The notes below the pieces were generated by a model. The model saw nothing but the letters and a program-made list of their open reading frames with translations. It was not told the origin of the DNA and did no database searches. Made by a program: the position numbers and the translations under genes. From the NCBI RefSeq assembly GCF_011007365.1, contig NZ_WFKM01000001.1, forward strand, positions 186,001 through 250,000: a stretch of DNA of 64,000 bases, written 5' to 3'. The stretch comes from Sphingobacterium sp. xlx-96. GTDB taxonomy: Bacteria; Bacteroidota; Bacteroidia; Sphingobacteriales; Sphingobacteriaceae. The number at the start of each line of letters is the position of its first letter. Position 1 is the first letter of the stretch. Of this stretch, positions 18,726 through 28,005 are shown piece after piece.

Positions 18726-19238
18726 ATGTTTTATATGGAGAACAATATTTACAGCTTTAAAGTTCTTGAATTTTCGGGAAAAGAGCGATCACTAGAGGAT
18801 TTTTCTGGTAAGGTTGTCCTCATCGTTAATACGGCTAGTGGATGTTATTTTCGTAGGCAGTTTAAAACGTTGGAGCAGTTGTATCAAAGGTATAAAGACC
18901 AAGGTTTTGAGATATTGGCTTTTCCATCCAATGATTTTAGAAATCAAGAACCTCGCACAGGGGTTAATTTAGAAACCTATTGTAAAATAAAAGAGAGAGT
19001 TACATTTCCTGTGTTTAAACGAATACACGTTAAAGGTGATTACATTCACCCGTTGTATCAATTCTTATCCAATAAAGATCTGAATGGGGTATTACATAAT
19101 AAGCCCCTGTGGAACTTTCATAAATATCTTGTTGATCGCAATGGAAGGGTGGTCGATTTTTATTATACAGTGACCAGTCCAATGTCTGCTCGGGTGCAAC
19201 GTAAAATCCAGGAATTGTTAGCAGTGAAACAAGATTAA
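18726..19238 (+). CDS. Glutathione peroxidase family protein (divergent active site)
   Basis: About 167-170 residues; the start may be ATG 18726 or ATG 18735 (MENNIY, closer to the family). The peroxidatic Cys is in NTASGCYFRRQF, where most homologues have GxTPQ after the Cys. The block FPSNDFRNQEP replaces the usual FPCNQF: the tetrad Gln is Asp and the Cys is Ser. WNFHKYLVDRNG keeps the Trp and Asn. Bacterial members usually use thioredoxin rather than glutathione. It is probably cotranscribed with the DUF4294 gene; a peroxide-reducing role is likely but the active site is not canonical. Confidence 0.87.
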   Translation: MFYMENNIYSFKVLEFSGKERSLEDFSGKVVLIVNTASGCYFRRQFKTLEQLYQRYKDQGFEILAFPSNDFRNQEPRTGVNLETYCKIKERVTFPVFKRIHVKGDYIHPLYQFLSNKDLNGVLHNKPLWNFHKYLVDRNGRVVDFYYTVTSPMSARVQRKIQELLAVKQD

Positions 19239-19415
19239 TCTTTCATGGCTTTGTCATAAAAGAACTAAGACAATACGTCTATTTCATTAAGCCTATCAAT
19301 AAAAAATATAATTTACCTAAGTTTGCTCTAAATGCTAAAAACATAATAAGGGTAAGGCAAATAATGTACATCGTGTCGGTTATAAGTTTTGGCTGACAAC
19401 TAAAAAATACAAACA

Positions 19416-19478
19416 GATGAAATGTCCATGTATCGGAAACTACGCAAACACGAATGAATATATTTTGGATATTCCATC
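19416..19478 (+). repeat. Palindromic-end repeat, copy A
   Basis: Left arm ATGAAATGTCCATG, core with CGCAAACACGAATGA, right arm TTTTGGATATTCCAT. The arms are imperfect inverted repeats of each other. The core CAAACAC is shared with copies B, C and D. Confidence 0.7.
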
Positions 19479-19525
19479 CCGACTATTTGGGATAAGTTAA
19501 TGGCAGTTGAAAATCAAGTTATATA

Positions 19526-19579
19526 CATATGAAATACTCATGTTTAGCGAAGCACAAACACCCATGAGTATTCCATATG
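19526..19579 (+). repeat. Palindromic-end repeat, copy B
   Basis: CATATGAAATACTCATG (19526-19542) and CATGAGTATTCCATATG (19563-19579) form a 17-bp inverted repeat with one mismatch; the loop contains GCACAAACACC. It is the best-formed palindrome of the family. Relative to copies A, C and D both arms carry compensating changes (ACTC/GAGT), which suggests the paired structure matters. Confidence 0.75.
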
Positions 19580-19604
19580 ATTATTAAAAGCAAGTTATAC
19601 ACAT

Positions 19605-20324
19605 ATGAAATTAGATTTAATGGTTATGAGCGTGCACCCAGATGATGCCGAATTGGGTGCTGGGGGGACGATCGCTAAATATGTGGCTGAAGGAAAGACG
19701 GTTGGTATTATTGATTTGACTAGGGGTGAGTTAGGTACTCGTGGTACGGCGGAGACCAGGGCAGAGGAGGCCGCAGAAGCTGCACGGATATTGGGTGTAG
19801 CGGTACGCGAAAATCTAGGTCTTCGGGACGGTTTTTTTGCCAATGAGGAAGATTCTCAGCGTGTTATTATCAGTATTATTCGCAAATATAGGCCAGAGAT
19901 TATTATTACCAATGCGATTGATGATCGACATCCAGATCATGGACGCGCAAGTAAGCTTGTTAATGATTCGTTATTCTTATCCGGCCTTCGACGTGTTGAG
20001 ACGCAGCTAGATGGCGTAAATCAAAAGGCATTTAGACCTCGGTTGCAACTTCAGTTGATTCAAGATAAATATTTACAACCTGATATTATTTTAGATATCA
20101 GTAGCTATTGGGAATTAAAAGAAAAATCGATTTTAGCCTACAAAACTCAATTTAATTCACTCACGGAAGAGGATGGACCACAGACCTATATCTCGAAACC
20201 CGATTTTATGGAGTACACAAAAGCTCGAGCACGAGAGTTTGGCCGGAATATACAGGTATCCTATGGAGAAGGATTTACGTCGCGTAAACTACTTGGTGTA
20301 AATGATCTTTTTGAATTGATTTAA
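19605..20324 (+). CDS. bshB1: Bacillithiol biosynthesis deacetylase BshB1
   Basis: 239-residue LmbE/PIG-L family zinc deacetylase that removes acetyl from GlcNAc-malate during bacillithiol synthesis. The zinc-binding motif is MSVHPDDAELGAGG, with the second site NAIDDRHPDHGRASK. The family variant (TRGELGTRGT, YGEGFTSRKLLGVNDLF) points to BshB1 rather than mycothiol deacetylases. bshA and bshC are elsewhere. The start codon lies inside a CATATGAAAT sequence that is part of a nearby direct repeat, so its leader has been shaped by the repeat family. Confidence 0.93.
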   Translation: MKLDLMVMSVHPDDAELGAGGTIAKYVAEGKTVGIIDLTRGELGTRGTAETRAEEAAEAARILGVAVRENLGLRDGFFANEEDSQRVIISIIRKYRPEIIITNAIDDRHPDHGRASKLVNDSLFLSGLRRVETQLDGVNQKAFRPRLQLQLIQDKYLQPDIILDISSYWELKEKSILAYKTQFNSLTEEDGPQTYISKPDFMEYTKARAREFGRNIQVSYGEGFTSRKLLGVNDLFELI

Positions 20325-20327
20325 ATG

Positions 20328-20359
20328 ATCAGAGCCTATTTTTTGAAATAGGCTCTGAT
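20328..20359. terminator. Bidirectional terminator bshB1 / ribF
   Basis: ATCAGAGCCTATT (20328-20340) pairs perfectly with AATAGGCTCTGAT (20347-20359). The ribF stop codon (20336-20338) is inside the stem. Confidence 0.85.
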
Positions 20360-21313
20360 ATTCTTTTCATCAACTTTAATCTGTTGCTGCATTTCATCCA
20401 ATGAATCAAAGCGTTCGTCATGTCGGATAAACTCCATGAATTTGATGCGGATAGTTTTTGTATATAAGTTTTCTGTGAAGTCCAATAGGTTGACTTCAAT
20501 TTTCCTATTCATCCCATCTACCGTAGGCCTTGTGCCAATATAGCACATTCCTTGCGCTGTTTTTTCTGGCTTCGGTTCTTGATAGGTTCCTAGGTCAATA
20601 GAAGGTACTTTTGGGTAAATCTCGACTTCTACAGCATAAATCCCGTATGCTGGAATAAGCTTGTGTGCCTCGTGAACATGAATGTTAGCGGTTGGGAATC
20701 CTATTTGTCTTCCGATTTGATCGCCCCGAATCACCGTCCCTGTTAGTTCAAATGGATAACCCAGATATTTATTAGCAGTGAGGATATCTCCCTTAATCAA
20801 TGATTCACGTATACGCGTAGAGGAGACGGCTACATCATCAATATCTTGTTTTGGGATTTCTTGAACCTGAAAGTCAAAAATAGTCGAAAAATGGATTAAA
20901 TCTTTGATCGATCCCTTTCTGTCTTTTCCAAAATGATGGTCATAGCCTAGGATTATAGACTTAGTACCTAGCTTATTGACCAATACATTTCGAATGTATT
21001 CTTCGGCACTCTGATTAGAAAAGTCTCTGGTGAATGGTGTTATAATGAGATGGTCTATGCCGGCTAATGCCAGCTGATGTGTTTTCTCCTCAATATCATT
21101 AATAAGACGAAGTCCTTCATCATCAGGATTGATAATAAGTCTCGGATGAGGAAAGAATGTTAATAACACGGATTCTCCACCAAACTCTTTTGCACAATTA
21201 ACGAGCTTCTTTAATATTTTTTGATGTCCGATATGTACTCCGTCAAATGTACCAATAGTAACTATTGCATTTTCAAGAGGAGCAAATTCATCAAGGTTTC
21301 TATAGATTTTCAT
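20336..21313 (-). CDS. ribF: Bifunctional riboflavin kinase / FAD synthetase
   Basis: 325 residues. The N-terminal FMN adenylyltransferase domain shows TIGTFDGVHIGHQKIL and ISSTRIRESL-type sequence (here VSSTRIRESLIKGD); the C-terminal riboflavin kinase domain shows GTVIRGDQIGRQIGFPTANI. It turns riboflavin into FMN and then FAD in the cytosol. It is the last gene of the ftsX-DUF3098-uppP-truB-ribF operon, 6 nt after truB; truB-ribF is a widespread pair. Confidence 0.96.
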   Translation of the reverse strand: MKIYRNLDEFAPLENAIVTIGTFDGVHIGHQKILKKLVNCAKEFGGESVLLTFFPHPRLIINPDDEGLRLINDIEEKTHQLALAGIDHLIITPFTRDFSNQSAEEYIRNVLVNKLGTKSIILGYDHHFGKDRKGSIKDLIHFSTIFDFQVQEIPKQDIDDVAVSSTRIRESLIKGDILTANKYLGYPFELTGTVIRGDQIGRQIGFPTANIHVHEAHKLIPAYGIYAVEVEIYPKVPSIDLGTYQEPKPEKTAQGMCYIGTRPTVDGMNRKIEVNLLDFTENLYTKTIRIKFMEFIRHDERFDSLDEMQQQIKVDEKNIRAYFKK

Positions 21314-21319
21314 TAGAAA

Positions 21320-22051
21320 TTATAGTCGATTTTCTAGTTCCATTGATGCTTTTTGAGCTCTAATGGTTTGTATTAATTCCTCTAGATCCCACGCCTTATC
21401 GACATGGTATTCACCGCTCATCGTTCGTCTTAAAGACGAAAGGTGAGAACCGTTATTTAATAATTTTCCAAGGTCATTTGCTATAGAACGTATATAAGTG
21501 CCTTTAGAACATTTTATACGAAAATATACAAGGGGTAATTCTATTTTTTCAATGTCAAACGCATGTATAACTACAGTCCTAGGCTTTAGCTCTACTTCTT
21601 CTCCTCGTCTGGCTTTTTCGTAGACCCTTTCACCATTTATCTTTAAAGCAGAGTGTGCTGGAGGATACTGACTTATTTCGCCCAAGAAGCTTTTTGCAGC
21701 TGTTAGGATTTCGTCTTCTGTAATTCCTGAAATATCAAATGTTTGATCGACTTCGGTTTCCAAGTCATAAGAGGGAGTTGTGGCTCCCAAAGTTATAGTG
21801 CCTGTATATTCTTTGTCTTCGGCCTGAAAGGAGTCTATTTTTTTTGTCAACTTGCCCGTACAGATAATCAATAAACCGGATGCCAACGGATCCAAGGTTC
21901 CCGCATGACCTACTTTAAGTTTAAGCGGTTTCATGGTATTTCTTAACTTACCTACGACATCAAAACTCGTCCAAGTAAGTGGTTTATCTACAAGTAATAC
22001 TTCTCCTTCTGCAAAGGAAAAGTGTGTGTTTGATTGCTGAATATCTTCCAT
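21320..22051 (-). CDS. truB: tRNA pseudouridine(55) synthase
   Basis: 243 residues. Makes pseudouridine 55 in the T-loop of tRNAs. Motifs: LLVDKPLTWTSFDVV, GHAGTLDPLASGLL containing the catalytic Asp, YTGTITLGATTPSYDLE, and CSKGTYIRSIANDLG. It lacks a long C-terminal PUA extension, as in other Bacteroidota. Its start overlaps the uppP stop by 1 nt (TAATG), indicating translational coupling. Confidence 0.95.
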   Translation of the reverse strand: MEDIQQSNTHFSFAEGEVLLVDKPLTWTSFDVVGKLRNTMKPLKLKVGHAGTLDPLASGLLIICTGKLTKKIDSFQAEDKEYTGTITLGATTPSYDLETEVDQTFDISGITEDEILTAAKSFLGEISQYPPAHSALKINGERVYEKARRGEEVELKPRTVVIHAFDIEKIELPLVYFRIKCSKGTYIRSIANDLGKLLNNGSHLSSLRRTMSGEYHVDKAWDLEELIQTIRAQKASMELENRL

Positions 22052-22845
22052 TAAATAATCTGTAAACTATGGCCACTCAATAGCATAGCTATAATAATCG
22101 CACCTACAATAATCCTGTACCAGCCAAAGGCTTTGAAACCATGTTTCGTCAAGATATCAATAAATGTTTTAATCGCAATTATAGCGACTATAAATCCTAC
22201 GATGTTTCCTACAATTAAGAGATTGATCTCATCGCCAGTAAAAGTATGACCTTCTTTAAAGAATTTTAATAGCTTTACCAAAGAAGCGCCTAGCATCATT
22301 GGTATAGCCAAAAAGAAAGAGAATTCTGCTGCTGCTTTTCTCGTAAGTTGTTGTGTCATCCCCCCAACGATAGTACTCGCCGATCGAGATGTTCCCGGGA
22401 TAAGTGCTAAACACTGATAACACCCGATTAAGAAAGCCTGCTTAAAACTGATGTTGTCTGAGTTTTCAACTGTTGGTTTATTAAACCACTTGTCAACAAA
22501 CAAGAGCACAATACCTCCGATAACGAGCATTACGCCAACCATCAGCGGACTCTCTAATAATGAGTCAATCACATCATTCAGTACAATACCTAGAATAGAG
22601 GCTGGGATGGCTGCAACAACTAATTTATAGTAAAAATCTGACGATTTAAAGAAGCGTTTCCAATAGAGTACAAGTACGGATAGGATAGTGCCAAGTTGAA
22701 TGACTATGGTAAACAGTTTGACAAATGGAGAAGGTTCGATCCCCATTAAAGCTGAGCCAATAATCATATGACCTGTAGAAGATACGGGTAGGAATTCCGT
22801 AAGTCCTTCAATAATGGCTAAAATAATAGCCTCAAAATAACTCAT
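22051..22845 (-). CDS. uppP: Undecaprenyl-diphosphatase UppP/BacA
   Basis: 264-residue membrane phosphatase that recycles undecaprenyl pyrophosphate, the lipid carrier for peptidoglycan and surface polysaccharides; overproduction gives bacitracin resistance in other bacteria. The two signature blocks are [16 protein letters not shown] and [14 protein letters not shown], with about seven membrane segments. It lies in the cell-envelope operon downstream of ftsX and the DUF3098 gene. Confidence 0.96.
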   Translation of the reverse strand: MSYFEAIILAIIEGLTEFLPVSSTGHMIIGSALMGIEPSPFVKLFTIVIQLGTILSVLVLYWKRFFKSSDFYYKLVVAAIPASILGIVLNDVIDSLLESPLMVGVMLVIGGIVLLFVDKWFNKPTVENSDNISFKQAFLIGCYQCLALIPGTSRSASTIVGGMTQQLTRKAAAEFSFFLAIPMMLGASLVKLLKFFKEGHTFTGDEINLLIVGNIVGFIVAIIAIKTFIDILTKHGFKAFGWYRIIVGAIIIAMLLSGHSLQII

Positions 22846-22857
22846 TCTTAGCTTCTT

Positions 22858-23091
22858 TTATTTTTTAGGCTTATAGAGTATTGCAACAAAACCCATTGCA
22901 AAACCTAGAATTACAACTAAAGGTGCTAGCGTGATCTTTGCAAAACTATAAATATCTTCAGTGCCCATCATCAATAAAAAACCAATGGCTACGATAACAA
23001 TGCTGACAATGAAAAGTTGATAGTTTACTTTTTGAAAGACAAACGAACTCTGCTGTTTTTCATTATTTGCTATAGGATTTTTTTGTGACAT
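22858..23091 (-). CDS. DUF3098 small membrane protein
   Basis: 77 residues with two membrane helices (about residues 26-45 and 55-72) joined by GTEDIYSFAKITLAPLVV. The size, topology and position directly after ftsX match DUF3098, a Bacteroidota family of unknown function. Synteny with ftsX and uppP suggests a cell-envelope or division role (inference). Confidence 0.85.
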   Translation of the reverse strand: MSQKNPIANNEKQQSSFVFQKVNYQLFIVSIVIVAIGFLLMMGTEDIYSFAKITLAPLVVILGFAMGFVAILYKPKK

Positions 23092-23159
23092 TCTTTTTTA
23101 GTTATGTGATGAAGTAATGACTTACAAATCTTATTCTTAAAGTTGGTTGTTGCTACAAA

Positions 23160-24038
23160 TTAACGGTATAAACTATGTGACTTAGCACGTAGATACTTGG
23201 TTACTGCAAAATAAGTACTCAATCCGGAAATCAATATACCTAAGATAACAACAATTAAAAATATAGCTCCAAATTCATACCAGTTGCGTAAGAAAACTAA
23301 TTCTGGTACTTGCTTTTGCGCAAATTGTAGTGTAAATATAAGTAAAAGTATCGCTATTAGGGAGCCAATCAAGCCGTGAACGACCCCATACATAATATAA
23401 GGTTTACGGATGAAGTTTTTCGTCGCACCGATCAACTGCATGCTTTTTATCAGGAATCTTTGTGAGTAGATTGCTAATCGTATTGTGTTGTTAATCAATG
23501 CTACGGCAATAACCAATAGAATTACGGTGAAAGCAAGCACGATTATAGAGATGATCCGTATGTTCTTATTTACCATGTCGATCAGTGACTCTTGGTACAC
23601 TACTTCCTTTACACGGCTATTTTTTGCCAGTTTTTGTATGAAAGGTTGTATACTGTCCGAATTGGCATATTGTTCCTTTAAATAGATATCAATAGAAGGT
23701 AGGAGTGGGTTATGGCCTAGATATTCTATAAAATCTTCACCAAGATCTTCTTTGAGGTTTTTAGCGGCAAGTTCTTTACTTACATATTCAGTGCGTAACA
23801 CATATCCATCTTTTTCAATATCTTTTTGAAGCGATAAGACATCCCCCTCATTTATCTTGTCATTGACGATGACATTAAGAACGATATTCTCTTTTACGTA
23901 CTTGGAGAGGTTTTTAGCATGAACCAGTATTAGGCCCAAAAGACCTGTCATTAACAATACCAATGCGATACTGATAACGGTTGAAATATATACAGATTTA
24001 GTTCTTTTATGAGACGAGCCTTGATCTACTATTGACAT
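23160..24038 (-). CDS. ftsX: Cell division protein FtsX
   Basis: 292 residues with FtsX topology: an N-terminal membrane helix (about 22-44), an extracytoplasmic domain, then three helices (about 170-190, 215-238, 260-280). With the ATPase FtsE it forms a complex that activates peptidoglycan hydrolases at the septum. Motifs such as SMQLIGATKNFIRKPYIMYG fit the family. ftsE is not adjacent here. It heads the operon that runs to ribF. Confidence 0.93.
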   Translation of the reverse strand: MSIVDQGSSHKRTKSVYISTVISIALVLLMTGLLGLILVHAKNLSKYVKENIVLNVIVNDKINEGDVLSLQKDIEKDGYVLRTEYVSKELAAKNLKEDLGEDFIEYLGHNPLLPSIDIYLKEQYANSDSIQPFIQKLAKNSRVKEVVYQESLIDMVNKNIRIISIIVLAFTVILLVIAVALINNTIRLAIYSQRFLIKSMQLIGATKNFIRKPYIMYGVVHGLIGSLIAILLLIFTLQFAQKQVPELVFLRNWYEFGAIFLIVVILGILISGLSTYFAVTKYLRAKSHSLYR

Positions 24039-24202
24039 AAGCCTTTTTTATTATTTGATGCGAAAGTAAAGAATTAAGATGATTTTAGGAATAAATAATA
24101 TAATAACCTAATTGAAGGAGTATATATTTAACATTTTTTATCGTCCTATCCTCACTTAATAATTACAACTAATATCTGAAATTATTATGGACAATAAAAA
24201 AT

Positions 24203-24237
24203 TTTGTATTAAAAGTGACTTTAAATCGCTATTTTCG
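24203..24237 (+). promoter_or_regulatory. leuS: Probable leuS promoter
   Basis: TTTG (24203-24206) and TATTTTCG (24230-24237, seven of eight to TAnnTTTG). The 23-nt spacer is long, so this is tentative. It supports ATG 24269 over the upstream GTG at 24215. Confidence 0.35.
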
Positions 24238-24268
24238 CAACTCCTGTAAAATTCTTTTTTTGTACGAA

Positions 24269-27052
24269 ATGGATTATAATCATAAATCAATAGAACAGAA
24301 GTGGCAAGCCTTTTGGGCAGAAAACGCAACTTTTAAAACATCAGAATCAACCGAAAAACCAAAGTACTATGTGTTAGACATGTTTCCTTATCCATCAGGA
24401 GCGGGGCTACATGTAGGCCATCCACTTGGGTATATTGCTTCTGATATTTTTTCCCGCTACAAGCGTACTAAAGGATTTAATGTGTTGCATCCAATGGGCT
24501 ATGATTCATTTGGTTTACCGGCTGAGCAATATGCTATACAGACGGGGCAGCATCCTGCCATCACTACTGAAGCAAATATTAAACGGTACCGTGAGCAGAT
24601 GGATAATATTGGATTCTCGTTTGATTGGTCGCGCGAAATACGCACTTCAGAGCCTGATTATTACAAATGGACGCAATGGATATTTATGCAAGCCTTTAAT
24701 GCTTGGTATGATAAGAATGAAGATCGTGCCGTGCCTATCGAAAAGCTTGTTGTTCATTTTGAGACCAAAGGGTCTCAAGGCGTTTATGCTGAGTGTGATG
24801 AGGATGTGCGTGTTTTTACTGCCGGAGAATGGATATCGTTTACGGAGCAAGAGCAGCAAAAAGAATTGTTAAAATATAGATTAGCTTTTTTAAGAGAGAG
24901 TACTGTTAATTGGTGCGCAGCTCTAGGAACCGTTTTGGCCAATGATGAAGTCATTAACGGCCTTTCTGAAAGAGGAGGCTTTCCCGTGGAACAGAAGAAA
25001 ATGATGCAATGGTCTATGCGAATCACAGCATACGCGGATCGATTGCTTAAAGGGTTAGATACGATTGATTGGCCAGAACCTTTGATCGAGATGCAGCGCA
25101 ACTGGATTGGTAAGTCGGTAGGAGCATTGATCAAATTCCCTGTACCACAGCTTGATTCGGATATTGAGGTGTTTACTACACGAGTAGATACTATTTTTGG
25201 TGTTAGTTTTATCGTGTTGGCACCAGAACATGATTTGGTAGCTTCACTTACTACAGATGGACAACGATTCGAAGTTGAAGCTTACATCGACAAGACCTCT
25301 AAAAAGTCTGAGTTAGATCGGATGGCAGATACAAAGACCGTTTCAGGTGTGTTTACGGGATCATATGCTAAGCATCCGATAACAGGTGAAGACGTGCAGA
25401 TCTGGATCGCGGACTACGTATTAGCAGGTTATGGCACTGGGGCTGTCATGGCAGTTCCATCAGGTGATCAACGTGATTACGTATTTGCGAAGCACTTTAA
25501 TCTGCCGATAGTTGCTATTTCAGACAGTCAGAATATCGAAGAAGCCGCGGATCCCAATAAGGACGGCTTGTACATTAATTCAGGTTTTGTAAATGGGATG
25601 AACTATACAGAAGCCACAGCTGCACTTATAGCTAAGCTTTCAGAGTTAGGTTTAGGTAGAGCAAAAGTTAATTTCCGCATGCGTGATGCTATCTTTGGTC
25701 GCCAGCGTTACTGGGGAGAGCCTGTTCCTGTTTTTTTTAAAGACAGCATACCTTATCTAATTAAGGAGGAAGAGTTGCCTCTATTGCTTCCCGAGGTCGA
25801 TAAATACTTGCCTACGGAATCGGGAGAGCCACCATTGGCGCGCGCCGAAGGGTGGAAGTATCAGGATCAATATGAGTATGAATTGAGTACCATGCCGGGG
25901 TGGGCAGGATCTTCTTGGTATTGGTTTAGGTATATGGACCCTCAAAATAGATCAGCTTTTGTGTCAAAGAATGCTGTTGATTATTGGAAAGCTGTTGATT
26001 TGTATATAGGAGGGTCAGAGCACGCCACAGGCCACTTATTATATTCTCGTTTTTGGAATAAGATTTTGAAAGACCTTGGTTTTCATAATGAAGAAGAGCC
26101 TTTTAAGAAGCTTATCAACCAAGGTATGATTCAAGGACGTTCCAGTTTTGTATACCGTTTATTAGATGACGAAGGTAGAGGGACAAATACGTATGTTTCG
26201 TTAGGGTTAAAGGATTCCTATAATACGATTCCATTGCACGTAGATGTGAATATTGTTCATAATGACGTTCTGAATACGGATAAGTTTAAGGCTTCCCGTC
26301 CAGACTATGCCGAAGCTGAATTTATTTTAGAGGACGGCAAATACATCTGTGGCACTGAGGTAGAGAAAATGTCTAAATCCAAGTTTAACGTTGTTAATCC
26401 TGATGATATTATAGCTCTTTATGGTGCGGATACTTTGCGCCTCTATGAGATGTTCTTAGGACCATTAGAACAGGCTAAACCATGGAACACAAACGGTATT
26501 GAAGGGGTTTATAAGTTTTTAAAAAAAGTATGGAGACTCTTTCACGATGCAGAAGGTAATCTGAATGTATCTACTGAAGAACCATGTAAAGCAGAGTATA
26601 AAGCGTTGCATAAGATTATTAAGAAAGCGGAAGATGATATTGAACGTTTTTCTTTTAATACCTCGGTGTCAGCTTTTATGATTTGTGTAAATGAATTGAC
26701 AGAGCTCAAGTGTAATAAAAAGACAATATTACAGGATTTTGTTATTGTGTTATCTTCTTATGCACCACACATCACCGAAGAATTATGGGCTCTGTTAGGT
26801 AATGAGCCGGGATCAATTTCTTCCGCCGTTTATCCGGTATTTAATCCAACGTATTTGGTTGAGTCAGAATTTGCTTATCCAGTTTCTATAAATGGTAAGA
26901 TGAAGATGAACTTGTCTCTATCCCTCGATTTAGATCAAAGGACTGTAGAGGAAATAGTGTTATCAAATGCTGATGTCATGCGTTATTTGGATGGTAAAGC
27001 TGTGAAAAAGATGATTTTTGTCAAGGGCAAGATTATAAATATCGTGGTGTAA
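24269..27052 (+). CDS. leuS: Leucyl-tRNA synthetase
   Basis: About 927 residues. Class I synthetase charging tRNA-Leu: [12 protein letters not shown] (HIGH motif) near the N-terminus, a CP1 editing domain ([14 protein letters not shown] and [17 protein letters not shown]), and KMSKSKFN. Long insertions in the catalytic half, typical of Bacteroidota LeuRS, are present. It ends at a strong terminator. An in-frame GTG 54 nt upstream is unlikely as the start because it precedes the promoter element. Confidence 0.97.
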   Translation: MDYNHKSIEQKWQAFWAENATFKTSESTEKPKYYVLDMFPYPSGAGLHVGHPLGYIASDIFSRYKRTKGFNVLHPMGYDSFGLPAEQYAIQTGQHPAITTEANIKRYREQMDNIGFSFDWSREIRTSEPDYYKWTQWIFMQAFNAWYDKNEDRAVPIEKLVVHFETKGSQGVYAECDEDVRVFTAGEWISFTEQEQQKELLKYRLAFLRESTVNWCAALGTVLANDEVINGLSERGGFPVEQKKMMQWSMRITAYADRLLKGLDTIDWPEPLIEMQRNWIGKSVGALIKFPVPQLDSDIEVFTTRVDTIFGVSFIVLAPEHDLVASLTTDGQRFEVEAYIDKTSKKSELDRMADTKTVSGVFTGSYAKHPITGEDVQIWIADYVLAGYGTGAVMAVPSGDQRDYVFAKHFNLPIVAISDSQNIEEAADPNKDGLYINSGFVNGMNYTEATAALIAKLSELGLGRAKVNFRMRDAIFGRQRYWGEPVPVFFKDSIPYLIKEEELPLLLPEVDKYLPTESGEPPLARAEGWKYQDQYEYELSTMPGWAGSSWYWFRYMDPQNRSAFVSKNAVDYWKAVDLYIGGSEHATGHLLYSRFWNKILKDLGFHNEEEPFKKLINQGMIQGRSSFVYRLLDDEGRGTNTYVSLGLKDSYNTIPLHVDVNIVHNDVLNTDKFKASRPDYAEAEFILEDGKYICGTEVEKMSKSKFNVVNPDDIIALYGADTLRLYEMFLGPLEQAKPWNTNGIEGVYKFLKKVWRLFHDAEGNLNVSTEEPCKAEYKALHKIIKKAEDDIERFSFNTSVSAFMICVNELTELKCNKKTILQDFVIVLSSYAPHITEELWALLGNEPGSISSAVYPVFNPTYLVESEFAYPVSINGKMKMNLSLSLDLDQRTVEEIVLSNADVMRYLDGKAVKKMIFVKGKIINIVV

Positions 27053-27065
27053 TCAAGTTAAATAC

Positions 27066-27100
27066 AAAAAAGGGGCAACCGTAAAATTGTCCCTTTTTTT
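27066..27100 (+). terminator. Terminator of leuS
   Basis: AAAAAGGGGCAA and TTGTCCCTTTTTTT form a stem followed by T7. Confidence 0.85.
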
Positions 27101-27276
27101 AAGCGTGTATGCTAAGTGGTCATCAAGAATCTTTGTCATGAGTTTGTTTTAGTATTGGTATTTAAGATCTCACCCGTTAGGATCGGCTTCGCTTCATTTC
27201 TGTTTTTGATCACCACCTCACGATCCTGAAAGTTTTATTTGGTTTCTATCTTAGTAGAGAAAAGTAGCCAACTTTA
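27101..27276. other. Gap after leuS, no gene seen
   Basis: The sequence holds AGGATCG and CGATCCT (7-bp inverted repeat about 35 nt apart, near 27179-27226). I cannot assign it to a known RNA family. Confidence 0.4.
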
Positions 27277-27284
27277 TAAATTTG
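27277..27284 (+). promoter_or_regulatory. -7 promoter element of a small gene
   Basis: TAAATTTG is a perfect TAnnTTTG, 50 nt before the start codon at 27335. The -33 element is weak. Confidence 0.5.
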
Positions 27285-27334
27285 GCCTGCTTATTGAGGG
27301 ATGTTTAATACATAACAAAATGAAAGGATAAAAT

Positions 27335-27460
27335 ATGATTAAAAAAAGAAAGGAAAAGAAAACAAGTTTACAGCGGAATCCACTTATGTTTTATATGACA
27401 AATTGGGGTTTTGTAGAAAGACCCACCGATACCAAGGCAAATAACACTAAAAAAAGTTAA
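27335..27460 (+). CDS. Putative 41-residue small basic protein
   Basis: ATG at 27335 preceded by AAAGGATAAAAT, ending with TAA at 27458-27460. The product begins with a Lys/Arg-rich stretch (MIKKRKEKKTSLQRNP), has a central aromatic segment (LMFYMTNWGFVERP) and a polar Lys-rich tail. No family is recognised. Support comes from a perfect -7 element 50 nt upstream and a clean terminator 42 nt downstream, which make a self-contained transcription unit. It could also be a structured RNA that happens to contain an open frame. Confidence 0.5.
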   Translation: MIKKRKEKKTSLQRNPLMFYMTNWGFVERPTDTKANNTKKS

Positions 27461-27501
27461 TATAAGTGTACCTTTATTAAAGACTTTAATGTCTAACATG
27501 C

Positions 27502-27529
27502 AATGCTTTCCATACGAAGCATTTTTTTT
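27502..27529 (+). terminator. Terminator of the small gene
   Basis: AATGCTT (27502-27508), 8-nt loop, AAGCATT (27517-27523), then a T run to 27529. Confidence 0.75.
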
Positions 27530-27544
27530 GTGCCATTGATTCAA

Positions 27545-27575
27545 AAAAAAGTCTGATGTTTGAATATCAGACCTT
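27545..27575 (-). terminator. Terminator of the DUF5606 gene
   Basis: GTCTGAT (27551-27557) and ATCAGAC (27566-27572) form the stem; the minus-strand 3' side is a run of T. It sits 8 nt after the stop codon. Confidence 0.75.
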
Positions 27576-27582
27576 TTATTTT

Positions 27583-27987
27583 TTATTGGATAGGAGCCGG
27601 AGCTTCTTCTTCAAATAAAGGAAATTCCTTTATGATATTATACCAAGTGATTATTTTTTTGATATCAGAGGTATACACGCGTGATTCATCGTGTCCAGGA
27701 GCTACATTTCTAAAAAAATCTCGCAGTATGTCACTGCCAGATTTTGTATCGGGTGTGTTTACTCCTTCAGCTTTAATTCTCTCAAGAACATCTAATAGGC
27801 GGATTTCTTCTTCTTCACCATAGATGGTTATATCTTCTAATGTAGCCATTTTTGTTGTATTAAGATTGACTACAGATTTAATTTTTGCGCTATCTAGAGA
27901 TTCTAGAATAAAACCACCTTTATTTTGACCGATAAGTTTAAACAAACCTGGTTTACCTGTTACTGATACTAAAGCTCTTAAATTCAT
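27583..27987 (-). CDS. DUF5606-type protein
   Basis: 134 residues beginning MNLRALVSVTGKPGLFKLIG, then GGFILESLDSAKIKSVVNLN and ITIYGEEEEIRLLDVLERIK. This resembles DUF5606, a conserved Bacteroidota family of unknown function with a small beta-rich N-terminal domain. Soluble, no signal peptide, acidic C-terminus. It follows the cyclophilin gene by 18 nt and is probably cotranscribed with it. Confidence 0.75.
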   Translation of the reverse strand: MNLRALVSVTGKPGLFKLIGQNKGGFILESLDSAKIKSVVNLNTTKMATLEDITIYGEEEEIRLLDVLERIKAEGVNTPDTKSGSDILRDFFRNVAPGHDESRVYTSDIKKIITWYNIIKEFPLFEEEAPAPIQ

Positions 27988-28005
27988 CTTTTGGGTTTAA
28001 GGTTA

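Larger units (their letters stand above)
19239..19604. other. 366-bp gap carrying repeat copies
   Basis: No gene. The left part (19239-19415) is featureless AT-rich sequence. The right part holds two copies of the palindromic-end repeat (19416-19478 and 19526-19579) and a direct repeat that runs into the bshB1 start codon. Confidence 0.7.

Noticed and set aside
24215..24268. N-terminal extension of leuS from GTG 24215
   Set aside because: It lies upstream of the predicted promoter element and is not family-like.
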